Shown here: positions 6,500-8,666 of the stretch, one piece after another
Layout: each line of letters begins with the position of its first letter
How positions within the stretch are numbered: the stretch's first letter is position 1
Origin: Nocardia sp.
Lineage (GTDB): Bacteria > Actinomycetota > Actinomycetes > Mycobacteriales > Mycobacteriaceae
Direction of reading: 5' to 3'
Assembly: GCA_013361595.1 (NCBI GenBank)
Contig: JABFXT010000677.1
Span: forward strand, 1 to 8,666
Length of the DNA stretch: 8,666 nucleotides
Notes under the pieces: generated by a model
Told to the model about the DNA's origin: nothing
What the model saw: only the letters and a program-made list of their open reading frames with translations
Database searches by the model: none
Translations under genes and position numbers: made by a program

Positions 6500-8038
6500 C
6501 TACCCGAGCAGACCGCCCAGCAACCCGCCGCTCTGCCCGGCCTCCTGGCCGCCGCCGGTTCCGCCGAGCATCCCCCCGGGCGGCAGCTCCGAAGGCTGCA
6601 CGATGACGAAACCCCGGCCGGAGAAGGCCAGCGTGATCCCCTCCCCGGTACTGCGTCCGATGAACCGGCCCAGCCCGAAGGAATCGTTGCGCTTCACCCC
6701 GGTCTGCAGACTGGAGGACCAGGCGATGGCCGCCTGCGGATCGGCGTAGGTGGGCTGATCGACATTGAGCACGACCGGACTGCCGTGACTGGTGATGGCG
6801 ATCCGGCCCCGGCCGCTGAACACACAGTTGAACAGGCCGGCGTTACTGGCGAATCCGGCCGCGCCCTGCACCATCCGGATGTCGTAACCCAGTGTCGGAT
6901 CGAAGGCGAGCACATTCGACCCGTTGATGGTGAGTCCGTCGGTGCCGTCGAGATCGATGATGTGCACATCGGCCGCACCGTTGGCGACGAAGAGATCGCC
7001 CCGTCCGGAAACCTTCATCAAGGGCACGCCCTCACCGGTGAGCCGCTGCTGGATCGCGCGGCCGATACCACCGGAACCGAGCGCCTGGAATTGCAGCTCA
7101 CCCTGATACGCGACCATGGACCCGGACTGGACGAGCGTTTCCCCGTTCACGCCGACCTTGATCATCTTGCTGCCCTGCTTCTGGATGCCCATTCCGGACA
7201 CCTCGGCATGACGCGGGTCGAACAGCTCGCTGTGCATCGGCTGAGCTCCTTGTTGAGAAGAATGAGCGGGAATATGCGGGACGGGAACGGGAGGCGGGGC
7301 GCCCGGCGATGGATACGGCTGCTGCGGGACCGGGTAACCGGGCCCCGGCGGCGGATATCCGGCAGCCGGAGGTGCGGCGGGATACCCGGGTTGCGCCTGA
7401 CCGTGCGGCACCGGTGGCGGGAAACCCTGCTGCTGCGGGAAACCATGCTGCGGCGGCGGCGAATACTGCTGTCCGGCAATCGGATTCGCGACCATCGTGG
7501 GATCGGTACGCGATGACGACGGCGGCACGGGTTGCACCGGTTCGTCATCGACATTCACCCCGAAATCGGTGGCGATACCCGCCAGCCCGTTGTCGTACCC
7601 CTGCCCGACGGCCCGCACCTTCCACGCGCCCGCCCGGCGATAGATCTCCACACACACCACGGCCGTCTCGGTGCTCAACTTCGACACCGGGAAGGTGAGC
7701 GTGCCCTGCGGACCGGCGATCGTCGCGGTCAGCGACCCCACCGAACCGAACGTCGGCGGGCCGCTACCGTCCAGGCTCGCGGTCACCACGACCTTGTCGA
7801 TATCGGGGGGAAGCGCGGGAGTCTGCACATCGACCGCATCACCACCCCCCTGCCCGTGCCGGTAGGTCACCCCCGGACCGACCGGCTGATTGAAGAAGAC
7901 GAAATCGCCGTCGGATCTCACCTTTCCACCAGCGGCGAGCAACAGCGCCGAAACGTCCACCGGCGCGGAGCAGGTCACCGTCACCGTCAGCCGATCCCCC
8001 GGCGCGGGCCGGTTCTCCCCCGGAGCGAGCGCGGTCAT
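6500..8038 (-). CDS. TerD domain - Pro-rich linker - AIM24 domain protein
   Basis: This 512-residue protein has three parts. Residues 1-165 are a TerD-like domain (MTALAPGEN start, SDGDFVFFNQPVGPG at 42-56, STETAVVCVEIYRR at 122-135, AVGQGYDNGLAGIATDFGVNV at 143-163). TerD-family proteins bind calcium and occur in tellurite-resistance and related stress modules. Residues 165-267 form a low-complexity Pro/Gly/Gln/Tyr linker. Residues 268-475 are an AIM24-like beta-rich domain (MHSELFDPRHAEVSGMGIQKQGS, GLFNCVFSGRGRIAITSHG), followed by a Gly-rich tail ending GGLLGGLLG. AIM24 relates to a mitochondrial inner-membrane protein; the bacterial role is not defined. ATG 8038 gives the TerD-family N-terminus; the frame is open to 8239 but that stretch is Arg-rich and unlike TerD. 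It has no signal peptide, so it is probably cytoplasmic or membrane-peripheral. It is the first gene of the minus-strand trio. Confidence 0.9.
   Translation of the reverse strand: MTALAPGENRPAPGDRLTVTVTCSAPVDVSALLLAAGGKVRSDGDFVFFNQPVGPGVTYRHGQGGGDAVDVQTPALPPDIDKVVVTASLDGSGPPTFGSVGSLTATIAGPQGTLTFPVSKLSTETAVVCVEIYRRAGAWKVRAVGQGYDNGLAGIATDFGVNVDDEPVQPVPPSSSRTDPTMVANPIAGQQYSPPPQHGFPQQQGFPPPVPHGQAQPGYPAAPPAAGYPPPGPGYPVPQQPYPSPGAPPPVPVPHIPAHSSQQGAQPMHSELFDPRHAEVSGMGIQKQGSKMIKVGVNGETLVQSGSMVAYQGELQFQALGSGGIGRAIQQRLTGEGVPLMKVSGRGDLFVANGAADVHIIDLDGTDGLTINGSNVLAFDPTLGYDIRMVQGAAGFASNAGLFNCVFSGRGRIAITSHGSPVVLNVDQPTYADPQAAIAWSSSLQTGVKRNDSFGLGRFIGRSTGEGITLAFSGRGFVIVQPSELPPGGMLGGTGGGQEAGQSGGLLGGLLG
7246..7251 (-). 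promoter_or_regulatory. Internal Shine-Dalgarno AAGGAG before ATG 7237
   Basis: Inside the TerD-AIM24 gene, AAGGAG lies 8 bases ahead of an in-frame ATG (7237-7235, Met268). That ATG falls exactly at the first residue of the AIM24 domain. Initiation here would make a separate 245-residue AIM24 protein, close to the size of stand-alone AIM24 proteins. It may be a working internal start or a leftover from a gene fusion; the bases also encode Gln-Gly-Ala, so chance is possible. Confidence 0.4.
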
Positions 8039-8360
8039 CGCATCCCACCCCGGATCCACACATACCGGACCGGCTCTCCACCGGCCCCCCGAATGATCCG
8101 GCCCCCGGCCTTCCATCCGCACGACTTCTGATCCACACCGACGAGTCTGACCGATACCGCCCACACCGCGCCACCTCAGCGTTCGACGTGATCTCCGACA
8201 AATACACCGACTCCGGCGAAACACCCGGCCCGCCGCCACCGATCAATGGGTTGACCGCCGACGGAACCTGAGAATTTTCACAGCCGCAGCACAGCCAACG
8301 GCCAGACCACGGCGGCATCCTGGAATCGGACGAGCGGAACTCGGCATCAGGGAGGAACCC
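8039..8360. other. Divergent intergenic region, 322 bases without a gene
   Basis: It separates the minus-strand TerD-AIM24 gene from the plus-strand PH-like protein gene and must carry both promoters. A TTGACC at 8251-8256 with ATTTTC 17 bases further on is a weak plus-strand promoter candidate. A near-palindrome, TGAGAATTTTCA (8269-8280, one mismatch), overlaps it and is among the most AT-rich patches nearby. I see no convincing promoter on the minus strand and no credible small ORF or RNA gene. Confidence 0.5.
8351..8355 (+). promoter_or_regulatory. Ribosome-binding site GGAGG
   Basis: GGAGG lies 5 bases ahead of ATG 8361 and fixes the start of the partial gene at the right edge. Confidence 0.8.
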
Positions 8361-8666
8361 ATGGTGGACTTCGAGATCACCGGCACCACCGTCACTGTTC
8401 ACGTCCGCGGCGCACATCGAGTGCTCTCGCTGACCGACCACATCACCTTCGACCTCGCGAACATCACAGCCGTCGAACCGGCCGAAATCGATCGCCGCCC
8501 ACCCTGGGTGCGCGCACCCGGAACCTTCTTCCCGGGCGCCATCGCCGCGGGCACATTCCGCGGTAAAGGCCGGAAAGAATTCTGGGACACCCTCTTCGGC
8601 GGCAACGCCGTCCGCATCGACCTCCGCGGAACCGACTACACCCGCCTGGTCGTCGACGTGGACGAT
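8361..8666 (+). CDS. Conserved hypothetical actinobacterial protein, PH-like, 3' end beyond window
   Basis: The first 102 codons are present and the frame is open to the edge. The N-terminus MVDFEITGTTVTVHVRG, then HRVLSLTDHITFDLANITAVE, PWVRAPGTFFPGAIAAGTFRGKGRKEFWD, and VRIDLRGTDYTRLVVDVDD form alternating beta strands. This matches a widespread family of short uncharacterised actinobacterial proteins that I read as a small PH-like barrel; the family attribution is from memory. Nearly all of the protein is probably present, since these proteins are usually not much longer. There is no signal peptide or membrane segment. It is transcribed away from the TerD-AIM24 gene. Function unknown. Confidence 0.85.
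   Translation, partial: MVDFEITGTTVTVHVRGAHRVLSLTDHITFDLANITAVEPAEIDRRPPWVRAPGTFFPGAIAAGTFRGKGRKEFWDTLFGGNAVRIDLRGTDYTRLVVDVDD

Noticed and set aside
6125..7516. Plus-strand open frame (463 codons) opposite the oxidoreductase start and AIM24 region
   Set aside because: It crosses two real genes and the gap between them, with no domain and an Arg-rich composition.

Overview
The window is very GC-rich, and its codon use and gene content point to a mycolic-acid-type actinomycete, most likely Nocardia or a close relative such as Rhodococcus or Mycobacterium. The pointers are an F420-dependent oxidoreductase of the Rv1855c type, a FadD2-like acyl-CoA ligase, and a TerD-AIM24 fusion protein. The genus is inferred from protein character, not from any marker gene. 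I see no tRNA, rRNA, CRISPR array, insertion sequence or attachment site.

Layout. (1) Positions 1-1819, minus strand: a fatty-acid/aryl-CoA ligase whose C-terminus lies beyond the left edge, with an SRPBCC (START/Bet v1-like) lipid-binding-type domain fused in front of it. (2) A 210-base divergent intergenic region with two inverted repeats. (3) Positions 2033-3228, plus strand: a probable two-gene operon of a 72-residue four-cysteine protein and an LLM-class F420-dependent oxidoreductase. A perfect 10-bp-stem hairpin separates it from the converging genes that follow. (4) Positions 8038-3271, minus strand: three genes in a row. They are a TerD-linker-AIM24 protein, a phytoene-dehydrogenase/PYROXD2-like FAD oxidoreductase, and a membrane-anchored protein with a small helical N-terminal domain and a periplasmic-binding-protein-like exterior domain. 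Hairpin or palindromic signals lie in both gaps. (5) A 322-base divergent intergenic region. (6) Positions 8361-8666, plus strand: the first 102 codons of a conserved actinobacterial small protein running off the right edge.

The acyl-CoA ligase, the F420 enzyme and the four-cysteine protein look like metabolic or redox housekeeping around lipids. The TerD-AIM24 / FAD-oxidoreductase / membrane-anchored binding-protein trio is the least explained part. TerD-family proteins belong to stress and chemical-defence modules, and here one sits beside a solute-binding-like protein with no ABC permease or ATPase gene in view. Whether the three act together is an inference from gene order. The start of the ligase gene and the start of the FAD oxidoreductase gene are uncertain; the other starts rest on ribosome-binding sites or family N-termini.
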